Of a DNA stretch of 7,230 nt, positions 1 to 5,986 are shown piece after piece. Within the stretch, counting starts at the first letter, position 1. The number at the start of each line of letters is the position of its first letter. The notes beneath the pieces were generated by a model. The model was given only the letters and a program-made list of their open reading frames with translations. It did not search any database and was not told where the DNA came from. Both the position numbers and the translations under genes were made by a program. This DNA comes from an uncultured Streptococcus sp. (GTDB lineage Bacteria > Bacillota > Bacilli > Lactobacillales > Streptococcaceae), in NCBI GenBank assembly GCA_902479835.1, contig CABSQC010000056.1:1-7230 (forward strand), given 5' to 3'.

Positions 1-130
1 TGTCGAGCAAGACGCAGTGGTTGAGTGGGCTCTACTACGCTGATTTCATCAGCTTTTACAGCCCTACTCAACTGTGCGGAGGTGGGACGACGAAATCGAA
101 TTCTAACGAATTACCGATTTCTGTCCCGCT
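1..130. repeat. Structured intergenic element: two adjacent hairpins, probable dispersed streptococcal repeat
   Basis: No open frame of note covers this stretch; it is built of inverted repeats. Hairpin 1 has an outer stem TTGAGT+GGGCT (21-31) pairing with 60-71 with one bulged base (65). CAG/CTG (15-17/72-74) extends it, and it is capped by a perfect 6-bp stem GCTGAT/ATCAGC (39-44/48-53) with loop TTC. Hairpin 2 pairs GGGAC (84-88) with GTCCC (123-127), GAAATCG (92-98) with CGATTTC (115-121), and AATTC (99-103) with GAATT (108-112) around the loop TAAC. I recall very similar sequence in intergenic regions of viridans streptococci, but that is memory and not a search. No T-tract directly follows hairpin 1; a T-rich run (133-143) follows hairpin 2, so it might also end transcription from the left. 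The element may continue beyond base 1. Confidence 0.6.
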
Positions 131-176
131 ATCTTTTTTCTTTCTATTGATAACTGTTCTCTCCTTTCTGAAAATA

Positions 177-185
177 TGGTAGAAT
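177..185 (+). promoter_or_regulatory. Extended -10 promoter for the FUSC-like gene
   Basis: TGG-TAGAAT (177-185) is a TGn-extended -10 element about 25 bases before the chosen start codon. At 17-bp spacing the -35 position (157-162, TTCTCT) is poor. The better-looking TTGATA (147-152) is 27 bp away, too far to serve this -10. Extended -10 promoters with weak -35 boxes are common in streptococci. Confidence 0.55.
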
Positions 186-210
186 AATAGAAATAGAAAG
201 ATAGGTGACC

Positions 211-744
211 ATGGATTACTTTAAACGACACAAATTTGATTGGTCCAAATTCCGTTTGGGGATGAGAACCTTTAAAACAGGGATTGCCGTTTTTATTGTG
301 CTACTTATTTTTGGAATATTTGGCTGGCGCGGCCTTCAGATCGGGACCTTGACAGCTGTTTTTAGTTTGAGGGAAGACTTTGATAAGAGTGTCCACTTCG
401 GGGCTTCGCGTGTCATGGGCAATAGTATCGGAGGCTTTTATGCTGTTTTGTTCTTCCTTTTAAAAACGCTCTTTCATGGGGCGTATTGGGTGACTCTGAT
501 TTTTGTCCCAATTGCGACCATGTTAACCATTATGACAAATGTCGCTATGAATAATAAAGCAGGAATTATCGGAGGAGTTTCGGCAATGCTGATCATTACT
601 CTCTCGATTCCTAACGGAGAAACCTTCTTGTATGTTTTTGCCCGAATATTTGAGACCTTCATCGGCGTTTTTGTTGCGATTTTGGTCAATTCGGATGTCG
701 ATCGCATTCGAGATTTTCTCAAGAAGTACAAAAAACCTATGTAA
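211..744 (+). CDS. FUSC / aromatic acid exporter-like membrane protein (short form)
   Basis: A 177-residue integral membrane protein. It has a basic, aromatic N-terminus (residues 1-20) and hydrophobic segments at about 22-39, 43-53, 72-88, 92-109, 117-133 and 139-160. A charged C-terminal tail ends in a KKYKK-type cluster. The GLQIG-T-T-AVF segment after helix 1, the SRVMGNSIGG segment (66-75) and RIFETFIGVFVAILVN (145-160) resemble the N-terminal membrane module of the ArAE_1/DUF939 group of the FUSC superfamily, whose name comes from aromatic acid efflux. Bacillus-type members are about twice as long and carry a cytoplasmic C-terminal domain that is absent here. The ATG at 211 is preferred over an in-frame GTG at 205, because AGGTGA (203-208) suits the ATG and nothing suitable precedes the GTG. 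A short homologue often sits just upstream of glnR in streptococci, so a nitrogen link is possible. The substrate is unknown. Confidence 0.8.
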   Translation: MDYFKRHKFDWSKFRLGMRTFKTGIAVFIVLLIFGIFGWRGLQIGTLTAVFSLREDFDKSVHFGASRVMGNSIGGFYAVLFFLLKTLFHGAYWVTLIFVPIATMLTIMTNVAMNNKAGIIGGVSAMLIITLSIPNGETFLYVFARIFETFIGVFVAILVNSDVDRIRDFLKKYKKPM

Positions 745-757
745 GATTATATAACAT
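739..757. promoter_or_regulatory. GlnR operator (perfect TGTNA-N7-TNACA) of glnRA
   Basis: TGTAA (740-744), seven bases (745-751), then TAACA (752-756) matches the GlnR/TnrA consensus TGTNA-N7-TNACA exactly. Flanking A (739) and T (757) extend the palindrome to ATGT...ACAT, the form reported for streptococcal GlnR. It ends six bases before the -35 box of the glnR promoter, centred near -50. The TAA stop codon of the upstream membrane-protein gene is bases 742-744, inside the left half-site. A further half-site-like TGACA (765-769) lies within the -35 hexamer. In streptococci GlnR bound here represses glnRA when glutamine is plentiful, with glutamine synthetase assisting. Confidence 0.85.
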
Positions 758-763
758 TTAATC

Positions 764-791
764 TTGACATAGATTTTTTTTTCGATATAAT
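764..791 (+). promoter_or_regulatory. Sigma-A promoter of glnR-glnA
   Basis: Consensus -35 TTGACA (764-769), 16-bp spacer containing a run of eight T, and consensus -10 TATAAT (786-791). The expected transcription start is about 798, giving a leader of only about 14 nt before glnR. It is the strongest-looking promoter in the window, consistent with a unit that is held down by a repressor. Confidence 0.88.
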
Positions 792-811
792 AGAATAGAA
801 AGAGGAATGGT

Positions 812-1171
812 ATGAAGGAAAAGGAATTACGACGCTCGCTGGCAGTCTTTCCGATTGGCAGTGTTATGAAGTTGACCGACTTGACAGCTCGCCAGATTCG
901 TTATTATGAAGATCAGGGATTGATTTCTCCCGATCGGACAGAAGGCAATCGCCGCATGTATTCATTGGACAATATGGACCGTCTGCTTGAGATCAAAGAT
1001 TATATTTCAGATGGTTTGAATATTGCGGATATCAAGAAGAGATATGCGGAAAAAGAGCAAGAGCAAACCAAGGTGGTCAGCCAAGAAGCCATTCGTAAGG
1101 CTCTTCATCGTGACATTCTTCAGCAAAGTCGCTTCACATCTTCCCCATCGCCATATGGTCAATTTCGTTGA
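812..1171 (+). CDS. glnR: GlnR, MerR-family repressor of nitrogen metabolism genes
   Basis: A 119-residue regulator with an N-terminal MerR winged helix-turn-helix. The family hallmark TARQIRYYEDQGLISPDR lies at residues 25-42, then GNRRMYS (45-51) in the wing, then the helical region DRLLEIKDYISDGLNIADIK (56-75). The tail (about 79-119) is polar, rich in Gln/Ser/Pro, and has no effector-binding domain. That is the GlnR/TnrA design, in which the tail inhibits DNA binding until glutamine synthetase with bound glutamine relieves it. The product is cytoplasmic. The length is typical. The start is set by AAAGAGGA (799-806), five bases upstream of the ATG. glnA follows after 39 bases with no terminator, so the two are co-transcribed from the GlnR-controlled promoter and form an autoregulated pair. 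In streptococci GlnR also represses other glutamine/glutamate uptake and synthesis genes. Confidence 0.95.
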   Translation: MKEKELRRSLAVFPIGSVMKLTDLTARQIRYYEDQGLISPDRTEGNRRMYSLDNMDRLLEIKDYISDGLNIADIKKRYAEKEQEQTKVVSQEAIRKALHRDILQQSRFTSSPSPYGQFR

Positions 1172-1210
1172 TCATTTCATAAGTTTGTAATCTATTTTAA
1201 GGAGACAAAA

Positions 1211-2557
1211 ATGTCAATTACTGCTGCAGATATTCGCCGTGAAGTAAAAGAAAAAAATGTTACTTTTATTCGCTTGATGTTCTCTGATATTTTGGGAACT
1301 ATGAAGAACGTCGAAATTCCAGCTACCGATGAGCAACTGGATAAGGTTCTTTCAAACAAAGCCATGTTTGATGGTTCTTCTATCGAAGGATTTGTCCGTA
1401 TCAACGAATCAGATATGTATCTTTACCCAGATTTGGATACATGGACAGTCTTCCCTTGGGGAGATGAAAATGGTAGCGTAGCTGGCTTGATCTGTGATGT
1501 CTATACGACAGAAGGAGAACCATTTGCAGGAGATCCACGTGGCAACTTGAAACGTGCCCTTCGTCATATGGAAGAACTTGGATTCAAATCCTTTAACCTT
1601 GGACCAGAACCAGAATTCTTCCTCTTCAAGTTGGACGAAAATGGAGATCCAACTCTTGAAGTAAACGACAAAGGTGGCTATTTTGACTTGGCTCCAACAG
1701 ACCTTGCAGATAACACTCGTCGTGAAATCGTAAATGTCTTGACCAAGATGGGCTTTGAAGTAGAAGCCAGTCACCACGAAGTAGCCGTTGGTCAGCATGA
1801 AATCGACTTTAAGTATGACGAAGTGCTCCGCGCTTGTGACAAGATCCAAATCTTTAAACTCGTTGTGAAAACCATTGCTCGTAAACACGGTTTGTATGCA
1901 ACCTTTATGGCCAAACCAAAATTTGGAATTGCCGGATCAGGTATGCACTGTAATATGTCTCTCTTTGACCAAGATGGCAACAATGCCTTCTTTGATCCAG
2001 AAGATCCACGTGGAATGCAATTGTCAGAAACTGCTTATCACTTCTTGGGTGGTTTGATCAAGCATGCCTACAACTTTACAGCAGTGACAAATCCAACTGT
2101 CAATTCTTATAAACGTTTGGTTCCTGGATATGAAGCACCCGTTTATATTGCTTGGGCAGGACGCAACCGTTCCCCATTGGTACGTGTGCCAGCATCACGT
2201 GGTATGGGAACTCGTTTGGAATTGCGTTCAGTAGACCCAATGGCCAATCCTTATGTAGCCTTGGCAGTCTTGCTTGAAGTTGGACTACATGGTATTGAAA
2301 ACAAAATCGAAGCACCTGCTCCAATCGAAGAAAATATCTATGTAATGACACCGGAAGAACGCAGAGCAGCTGGAATTACAGATCTACCTTCTACCCTTCA
2401 CAATGCCTTGAAAGCCTTGACTGAAGATGATGTGGTAAAAGCCGCCTTGGGTGAGCACATCTACACCAGCTTCCTTGAAGCCAAACGAATTGAATGGGCA
2501 AGCTACGCTACCTTCGTATCACAATGGGAAGTAGACAACTATCTAGATCTTTATTAA
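1211..2557 (+). CDS. glnA: Glutamine synthetase, type I (Gram-positive GSI-alpha form)
   Basis: ATP-dependent amidation of glutamate with ammonia to glutamine, in the cytoplasm as a dodecamer. The 448 residues match the B. subtilis-type enzyme (444). Visible motifs are [10 protein letters not shown] (52-61), the metal-binding GPEPEFF (131-137), the nucleotide-site [14 protein letters not shown] (235-248) and the [17 protein letters not shown] block (294-310). Arg63 and the flap Glu308 appear to correspond to B. subtilis Arg62 and Glu304, which govern glutamine feedback and the signalling of GS to GlnR (alignment by eye). The region around NIYVM lacks the NLYDLP adenylylation context of the enterobacterial GSI-beta type, so control is probably by feedback inhibition and GlnR and not by adenylylation. 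AAGGAG (1199-1204) lies six bases before the ATG. Second gene of the glnRA operon, followed by two hairpins. Confidence 0.98.
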   Translation: MSITAADIRREVKEKNVTFIRLMFSDILGTMKNVEIPATDEQLDKVLSNKAMFDGSSIEGFVRINESDMYLYPDLDTWTVFPWGDENGSVAGLICDVYTTEGEPFAGDPRGNLKRALRHMEELGFKSFNLGPEPEFFLFKLDENGDPTLEVNDKGGYFDLAPTDLADNTRREIVNVLTKMGFEVEASHHEVAVGQHEIDFKYDEVLRACDKIQIFKLVVKTIARKHGLYATFMAKPKFGIAGSGMHCNMSLFDQDGNNAFFDPEDPRGMQLSETAYHFLGGLIKHAYNFTAVTNPTVNSYKRLVPGYEAPVYIAWAGRNRSPLVRVPASRGMGTRLELRSVDPMANPYVALAVLLEVGLHGIENKIEAPAPIEENIYVMTPEERRAAGITDLPSTLHNALKALTEDDVVKAALGEHIYTSFLEAKRIEWASYATFVSQWEVDNYLDLY

Positions 2558-2564
2558 GAAACAA

Positions 2565-2605
2565 GAGTAAAGAGCTTGGGAAATATTCCAAGCTCTTCTT
2601 TGCTC
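2565..2605 (+). terminator. First hairpin after glnA (weak terminator or 3' end stabiliser)
   Basis: AGAGCTTGG (2571-2579) pairs perfectly with CCAAGCTCT (2588-2596). The stem extends inward by a G-T and an A-T pair and outward to GAG/CTC (2565-2567/2603-2605) with bulges. It is followed by a CTTCTTTGCTCTTC pyrimidine stretch and not by a clean T-tract, so on its own it would be a weak terminator. It may protect the glnRA mRNA 3' end. Confidence 0.6.
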
Positions 2606-2623
2606 TTCAAAATGCAACAATAA

Positions 2624-2661
2624 AACCAGTTGAAACAGTGGTCTCAACTGGTTGTTTTTTT
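2624..2661. terminator. Bidirectional intrinsic terminator between glnA and rnjA
   Basis: AACCAGTTGA (2624-2633) pairs perfectly with TCAACTGGTT (2644-2653); a further A-T and C-G pair follow a mismatch inside, with loop AGTG. On the plus strand it is followed by G and seven T (2655-2661), a classic terminator for glnRA. Read on the minus strand, the same stem is followed by TTTTATTGTT, adequate for ending rpoY-rnjA. The T-tract includes two of the three bases of the rnjA stop codon (2660-2662). Confidence 0.88.
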
Positions 2662-4342
2662 AATTTTCGTCATCTGGTGTGAGAATCATTGGAATAATGA
2701 TGGGTTCACGTTCCGTGCTTTCGTACAGGAATGGACGAAGAGCATTGACAATCGCACCATTAACGGTTTGGATATTGGCATCTTTGTTCTTCAAGGCGAT
2801 ACGAATGGCATTGAAGAGGATGCGTTGGCTTTCACGGATCAGATCTCCTGATTCACGCATGTAGATGAAACCACGGCTCAAGATATCTGGTCCTGCCAGA
2901 ATCATCTTCGATTTGAAGTCAACAGTCGCAACAGCAAGTACGACACCGTCTTCAGAAAGGTCTCTCCGGTCACGAAGAACAGCAGCTCCGATTTCACCGA
3001 TGCGGTTTCCATCGACATAGATGTCTTGGGCATTAAAGCTTCCTGTGATACGAGCAGAGTTGGCTGTAAGAGCGAGGACATCACCATTACTCATGATGAA
3101 GATATTGTCTTTTTCTACTCCGCAATCACGCGCAAGTCCTGCGTGGATCTTCTGCATCCGGTATTCACCATGGACAGGCATGAAGTATTTTGGTTTGATC
3201 AAGCGGAGCATGAGTTTTTGTTCTTGTTGCCCCCCGTGTCCAGAGGTATGGATGTTGTTGATCTTCCCGTGAATGACATCGACACCCGCTTCAGAAATCG
3301 TATTGATCAATTTGTTCACACTGGTTGTATTTCCAGGAATCGGGCTAGAAGAGAAGATAACGGTATCTCCTGGTTGGAGTTGCACTTGGCGGTGTGTTCC
3401 GTTGGCAATCCGAGAGAGGGCTGCCATTGGCTCTCCTTGGCTTCCTGTACACATGATCAGGATTTCATTGGCCGCATAGTCTTTGATCTCATTTGGCTCG
3501 ATAATGGTTCCAGCAGGGACCTTGATGTAGCCAAGCTCGATTCCGTTGACGATGGCTTTTTCCATGGAGCGTCCAAAGACGACGATCTTGCGACCTGTCT
3601 TGACAGCGGCCTCAGCTGCCTGTTGGAGACGGAAGATATTCGAGGCAAAGGAAGCAAAGATGATGCGCCCATGGATGCCTTCGATGATCTTCATGATGGA
3701 TTGGCCAACCACTTTTTCAGAGTTGGTAAAGGTTGGAATTTCCGCGTTGGTTGAGTCTGAGAGCAGACAGAGAACACCTTCTTCTCCAAGAGCTGCCATA
3801 CGATGGAGGTCAGCCGGTTCCCCAACGGGCGTGAAGTCAAATTTGAAGTCTCCGGTACAGACAATCTTTCCTTGAGGGGTGTGAATCACAATCCCTAAAG
3901 GTTCTGGAATAGAGTGAGTGGTACGGAAGAAGGTTGCTTTAAGATTTTTAAATTGAAGCTCAGTGTTTTGGTTGATTTCGTAGAGTTTGGCATCGCGAAG
4001 AAGGCCATGCTCTTCTAATTTTCCACGGATCAAGGCAAGCGCTAAAGGTCCAGCATAGATAGGGACATTGGCTTGTTTCAATAGGAAAGGAATCCCACCG
4101 ATGTGGTCTTCGTGCCCGTGGGTAATGAGGACCGCTTTGACACGATCAATATTGTCAACGATATAAGAGTAATCAGGGATCACATAGTCGATTCCAAGGA
4201 GGTCGTCTTCTGGAAATTTGATCCCGGCATCGACAATGATGATTTCATCTTGGTATTCGATCCCGTAGGTGTTTTTCCCGATTTCTCCAAGTCCACCAAT
4301 GGCAAATACACCAACTTCTTCAGGTTTTAAGGTATAGGCCAT
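2660..4342 (-). CDS. rnjA: Ribonuclease J1 (metallo-beta-lactamase / beta-CASP RNase)
   Basis: A 560-residue 5'-to-3' exonuclease and endonuclease of bulk mRNA decay and rRNA maturation, cytoplasmic and degradosome-linked. The metallo-beta-lactamase core carries HGHEDHIGG (75-83), His143 in TTHSIPE, and Asp165 in TGDFKFD. A DSTN motif (196-199) leads into the beta-CASP domain (about 205-370), with TGSQGEP (299-305) and [10 protein letters not shown] (365-374). His391 in MPVHGEYR completes the zinc set. A C-terminal domain fills about 460-560. All metal ligands are intact and correspond to B. subtilis RNase J1 His74, His76, Asp78, His79, His142, Asp164 and His390, shifted by one, so this is the active J1 paralogue. 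Streptococci usually carry RNase J2 elsewhere. The start codon lies three bases after the rpoY stop; its GGAG (4352-4355, complement) lies within the last rpoY codons, so translation is probably coupled. Confidence 0.97.
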   Translation of the reverse strand: MAYTLKPEEVGVFAIGGLGEIGKNTYGIEYQDEIIIVDAGIKFPEDDLLGIDYVIPDYSYIVDNIDRVKAVLITHGHEDHIGGIPFLLKQANVPIYAGPLALALIRGKLEEHGLLRDAKLYEINQNTELQFKNLKATFFRTTHSIPEPLGIVIHTPQGKIVCTGDFKFDFTPVGEPADLHRMAALGEEGVLCLLSDSTNAEIPTFTNSEKVVGQSIMKIIEGIHGRIIFASFASNIFRLQQAAEAAVKTGRKIVVFGRSMEKAIVNGIELGYIKVPAGTIIEPNEIKDYAANEILIMCTGSQGEPMAALSRIANGTHRQVQLQPGDTVIFSSSPIPGNTTSVNKLINTISEAGVDVIHGKINNIHTSGHGGQQEQKLMLRLIKPKYFMPVHGEYRMQKIHAGLARDCGVEKDNIFIMSNGDVLALTANSARITGSFNAQDIYVDGNRIGEIGAAVLRDRRDLSEDGVVLAVATVDFKSKMILAGPDILSRGFIYMRESGDLIRESQRILFNAIRIALKNKDANIQTVNGAIVNALRPFLYESTEREPIIIPMILTPDDEN

Positions 4343-4345
4343 GGA

Positions 4346-4576
4346 TTAGTACTCCGTTAGTTCAAAGGCACCTGACTCTTTCTCGTAAGCAAGGTGTTGC
4401 TCAGAAAGTGGTGTGATAAATTCAATGTTGAAATCGGTGTTTTGTTCAACCAATTGACGAGCTTGGATGCGTCCTTCGCGTTCATTTGGTGCATCAATAT
4501 CGAGATAAAGTGCATGCGTCGTTTCACGACGAGGGTTCCGTTCTTTTGTTTCCTGATAAAAAACTTTGTAAATCAT
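4346..4576 (-). CDS. rpoY: RpoY, RNA polymerase epsilon subunit (DUF1447/YkzG family)
   Basis: A 76-residue protein beginning [18 protein letters not shown] and continuing with [15 protein letters not shown] and the [19 protein letters not shown] segment, which are characteristic of the small epsilon subunit of Firmicutes RNA polymerase. It binds the core enzyme near the downstream DNA, and it structurally resembles the phage protein Gp2. Its length is normal for the family (about 70-76 residues). It sits directly upstream of rnjA, as ykzG does in B. subtilis, which supports both assignments. The start is preceded by AAAGGA on the minus strand (4587-4592) with a slightly long spacing of ten bases. 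An out-of-frame ATG lies 19 bases further upstream. The transcript has a long structured leader. Confidence 0.95.
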   Translation of the reverse strand: MIYKVFYQETKERNPRRETTHALYLDIDAPNEREGRIQARQLVEQNTDFNIEFITPLSEQHLAYEKESGAFELTEY

Positions 4577-4601
4577 GAAGTAATTTTCCTTTCATTATTT
4601 C

Positions 4602-4664
4602 GGTCCATTTGTTAGTTGCGAAGGAGTGCAATCACTAGAGTTTTCTACTCGCAACTAGTGGACC
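4602..4664 (-). promoter_or_regulatory. Structured 5' leader of the rpoY-rnjA mRNA
   Basis: Minus-strand leader RNA. Fold A has an outer stem GGTCCA/TGGACC (4602-4607 with 4659-4664), a 9-bp stem TAGTTGCGA/TCGCAACTA (4613-4621 with 4649-4657), and an apical AGTG/CACT hairpin (4625-4628 with 4633-4636). Fold B pairs CACTAGAGT (4633-4641) with ACTC (4647-4650) and TAGTG (4656-4660), with a five-base bulge. It uses the same bases as fold A and excludes it. No T-tract follows, so this is not a plain terminator. The ribosome binding site begins about ten bases downstream of the outer stem. I do not recognise it as a known riboswitch or T-box. Confidence 0.6.
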
Positions 4665-4686
4665 TGATTCGATACAATTAATTATT

Positions 4687-4715
4687 ATTATATCATAAAT
4701 TCGCCTGTAAGTAAA
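4687..4715 (-). promoter_or_regulatory. Promoter of rpoY-rnjA
   Basis: On the minus strand: -35 TTTACT (4710-4715), 17-bp spacer (4693-4709), and consensus -10 TATAAT (4687-4692) preceded by TGA, giving a TGn-extended -10. The expected start is near 4680, which leaves a leader of about 100 nt before rpoY. Confidence 0.85.
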
Positions 4716-4819
4716 AGATAGACTGGAAAAGTCAGAGGGGCAAAGACCTATAATAGAGAAGCTTTTGAGCGGTCTGGTGTATGAAAATCCTGCGCTTTAA
4801 GGGAGAGTTTCGCTGGGAT

Positions 4820-4847
4820 TTGAAGGGAATTTGTAGTATAATATAAT
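4820..4847 (+). promoter_or_regulatory. Promoter of tsaB-rimI-tsaD
   Basis: -35 TTGAAG (4820-4825), 16-bp spacer, and consensus -10 TATAAT (4842-4847). A second TATAAT at 4837-4842 overlaps it but lacks a -35 at usable spacing. The start would fall near 4854, just before the GAGGAG ribosome binding site (4857-4862), so the leader is very short. The rest of the divergent interval (4716-4819) contains only short imperfect inverted repeats, for example AGACC/GGTCT (4745-4749/4771-4775). Confidence 0.78.
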
Positions 4848-4868
4848 CCAGTTCAAGAGGAGTAGGAA

Positions 4869-5552
4869 ATGAAATTATTAGCATTTGATACCTCGAGTAA
4901 GGCTCTTTCTGTAGCGATTTTAGAAGATGAGACTCTACTTGCAGAAACAACATTAACCATTAAAAAGAATCATAGTATCACCTTGATGCCGGTCATCGAT
5001 TTTTTGATGCAACAAATCGACTTGACACCCAAGGACTTGGACCGCATCGTGGTGGCAGAAGGCCCTGGGAGCTATACTGGACTGCGCATTGCAGTCGCAA
5101 CCGCAAAGACCTTGGCTCATACTTTAGGGATTGAATTGGTCGGGGTCTCAAGCCTCTTAGCTCTAGTGCCGGATGATCTAGAAGGTTTGGTAGTACCTAT
5201 CATGGATGCCCGTCGGAACAACGTCTATGCGGGTTTTTACCAAGAAGATCAGCTGGTCGCACCAGAAGGGCATTTTCCATTTGAGGAAGTCCTAGAGCGT
5301 GCAGCAACGAGTGAGCAGGTCACCTTTGTCGGAGAGGTCACGGCTTTTAAGGAACAGATTGCTTCTAGCCTCCCAAGTGCTACTTGCTCTGAAACGCTGC
5401 CGGATGCAGTGAAAATCGGACGTCTCGGTCTCAAAGAAACGCCTGCTAGCCTCCATGATTTTGTTCCCAATTATCTCAAACGGGTCGAAGCGGAGGAAAA
5501 CTGGCTCAAAGACCACACGGAAACAACGACCTCCTACATCAAGCGTCTATGA
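4869..5552 (+). CDS. tsaB: TsaB (YeaZ), t6A tRNA-modification complex subunit
   Basis: Non-catalytic scaffold that dimerises with TsaD and, with TsaE, helps transfer threonylcarbamoyl from the TsaC/Sua5 product to A37 of ANN-decoding tRNAs; cytoplasmic. 227 residues with an ASKHA-type fold: LLAFDTSSKALSVA at 3-16, then GPGSYTGLRIAVATAKTLA (65-83), the most conserved TsaB signature. The C-terminal half (about 105-227) is variable, as usual for the family. The start follows GAGGAG (4857-4862) by six bases. It is the first gene of a three-gene unit whose last member encodes its partner TsaD. Its stop codon overlaps the rimI start in an ATGA, which implies translational coupling. tsaC and tsaE are not in this window. 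Confidence 0.96.
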   Translation: MKLLAFDTSSKALSVAILEDETLLAETTLTIKKNHSITLMPVIDFLMQQIDLTPKDLDRIVVAEGPGSYTGLRIAVATAKTLAHTLGIELVGVSSLLALVPDDLEGLVVPIMDARRNNVYAGFYQEDQLVAPEGHFPFEEVLERAATSEQVTFVGEVTAFKEQIASSLPSATCSETLPDAVKIGRLGLKETPASLHDFVPNYLKRVEAEENWLKDHTETTTSYIKRL

Positions 5553-5986
5553 TCAAAGTAGAAATCAAGAAAGGGAGCGTCCAGGATGCGGCCGCCATTC
5601 TCGCTGTGATGGAAGATGTCTATAAAGCTAGCCCCTGGAAGTTGGAGCAGATCCAAGCCGATTTAGAGCAGGAATCGATCTCCTATTTCCTAGCTGTGGA
5701 TGAAGGACAAGTCCTTGGGTTTGTGGCCATTCAAGAGACTCTCTATGAAGCAGAGGTCTTGCAGATTGCGGTCAAGCGCGCCTTTCAAGGCCGAGGCCTA
5801 GCCCAGCAGTTACTCGCGCAGTTGCCGGACCAAAAAGAGATTTTCTTAGAAGTACGCCTGTCCAATCAACCGGCCCAAGGCCTATACAAAAAAATGCACT
5901 TTGAAGAAATTGCACGGAGGAAAAACTACTATCACGATCCGATAGAGGATGCCGTGATCATGAAGAGGAACCCGAATGAAAGATAG
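5549..5986 (+). CDS. rimI: RimI, ribosomal protein S18-alanine N-acetyltransferase (GNAT)
   Basis: Transfers acetyl from acetyl-CoA to the N-terminus of ribosomal protein S18. 145 residues with a single GNAT domain. [19 protein letters not shown] (71-89) carries the acetyl-CoA pyrophosphate-binding Q-x-x-G-x-G/A loop. [19 protein letters not shown] (100-118) and RRKNYYHDP (123-131) are the RimI-type C-terminal signature. Glu101 and Tyr113 have the same 12-residue spacing as the E. coli catalytic pair Glu103/Tyr115. The start overlaps the tsaB stop by four bases and the 3' end overlaps tsaD by eleven. rimI lying between tsaB and tsaD is a common Firmicutes order. GNAT substrate cannot be proved from sequence alone; context and motif make S18 the best call. 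Confidence 0.92.
   Translation: MIKVEIKKGSVQDAAAILAVMEDVYKASPWKLEQIQADLEQESISYFLAVDEGQVLGFVAIQETLYEAEVLQIAVKRAFQGRGLAQQLLAQLPDQKEIFLEVRLSNQPAQGLYKKMHFEEIARRKNYYHDPIEDAVIMKRNPNER

Noticed and set aside
205..210. GTG at 205 as start of the FUSC-like protein
   Set aside because: It adds only two residues, and AGGTGA (203-208) overlaps this codon, so it can serve only the ATG at 211.
1409..1888. A 159-codon minus-strand open frame inside glnA
   Set aside because: It is the antisense reading of the conserved glutamine synthetase core, with no ribosome binding site and a sequence rich in Phe and Trp unlike a folded family.
3026..3754. A 242-codon plus-strand open frame inside rnjA
   Set aside because: It is antisense to a clear RNase J1 gene, starts at TTG without a ribosome binding site, and its composition (many Asp, Cys, His, Arg) looks like reverse reading of the rnjA codons. 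No known domain is visible.
4602..4664. A T-box or intrinsic attenuator before rpoY
   Set aside because: There is no T-box AGGGTGGNACCGCG-type sequence and no T-run after the stem, so neither model fits; kept only as a structured leader of unknown role.
4781..4846. A possible 21-residue plus-strand ORF (starting MKILRFKGEFRW) in the divergent interval
   Set aside because: No ribosome binding site precedes it and it runs through the tsaB -35 and -10 boxes, so it probably reflects promoter DNA. Conservation of the reading frame in relatives would be needed to revive it.
4732..4953. A 73-codon minus-strand open frame across the tsaB promoter and start
   Set aside because: It overlaps the well-supported tsaB start and promoter, and no promoter or ribosome binding site supports it.
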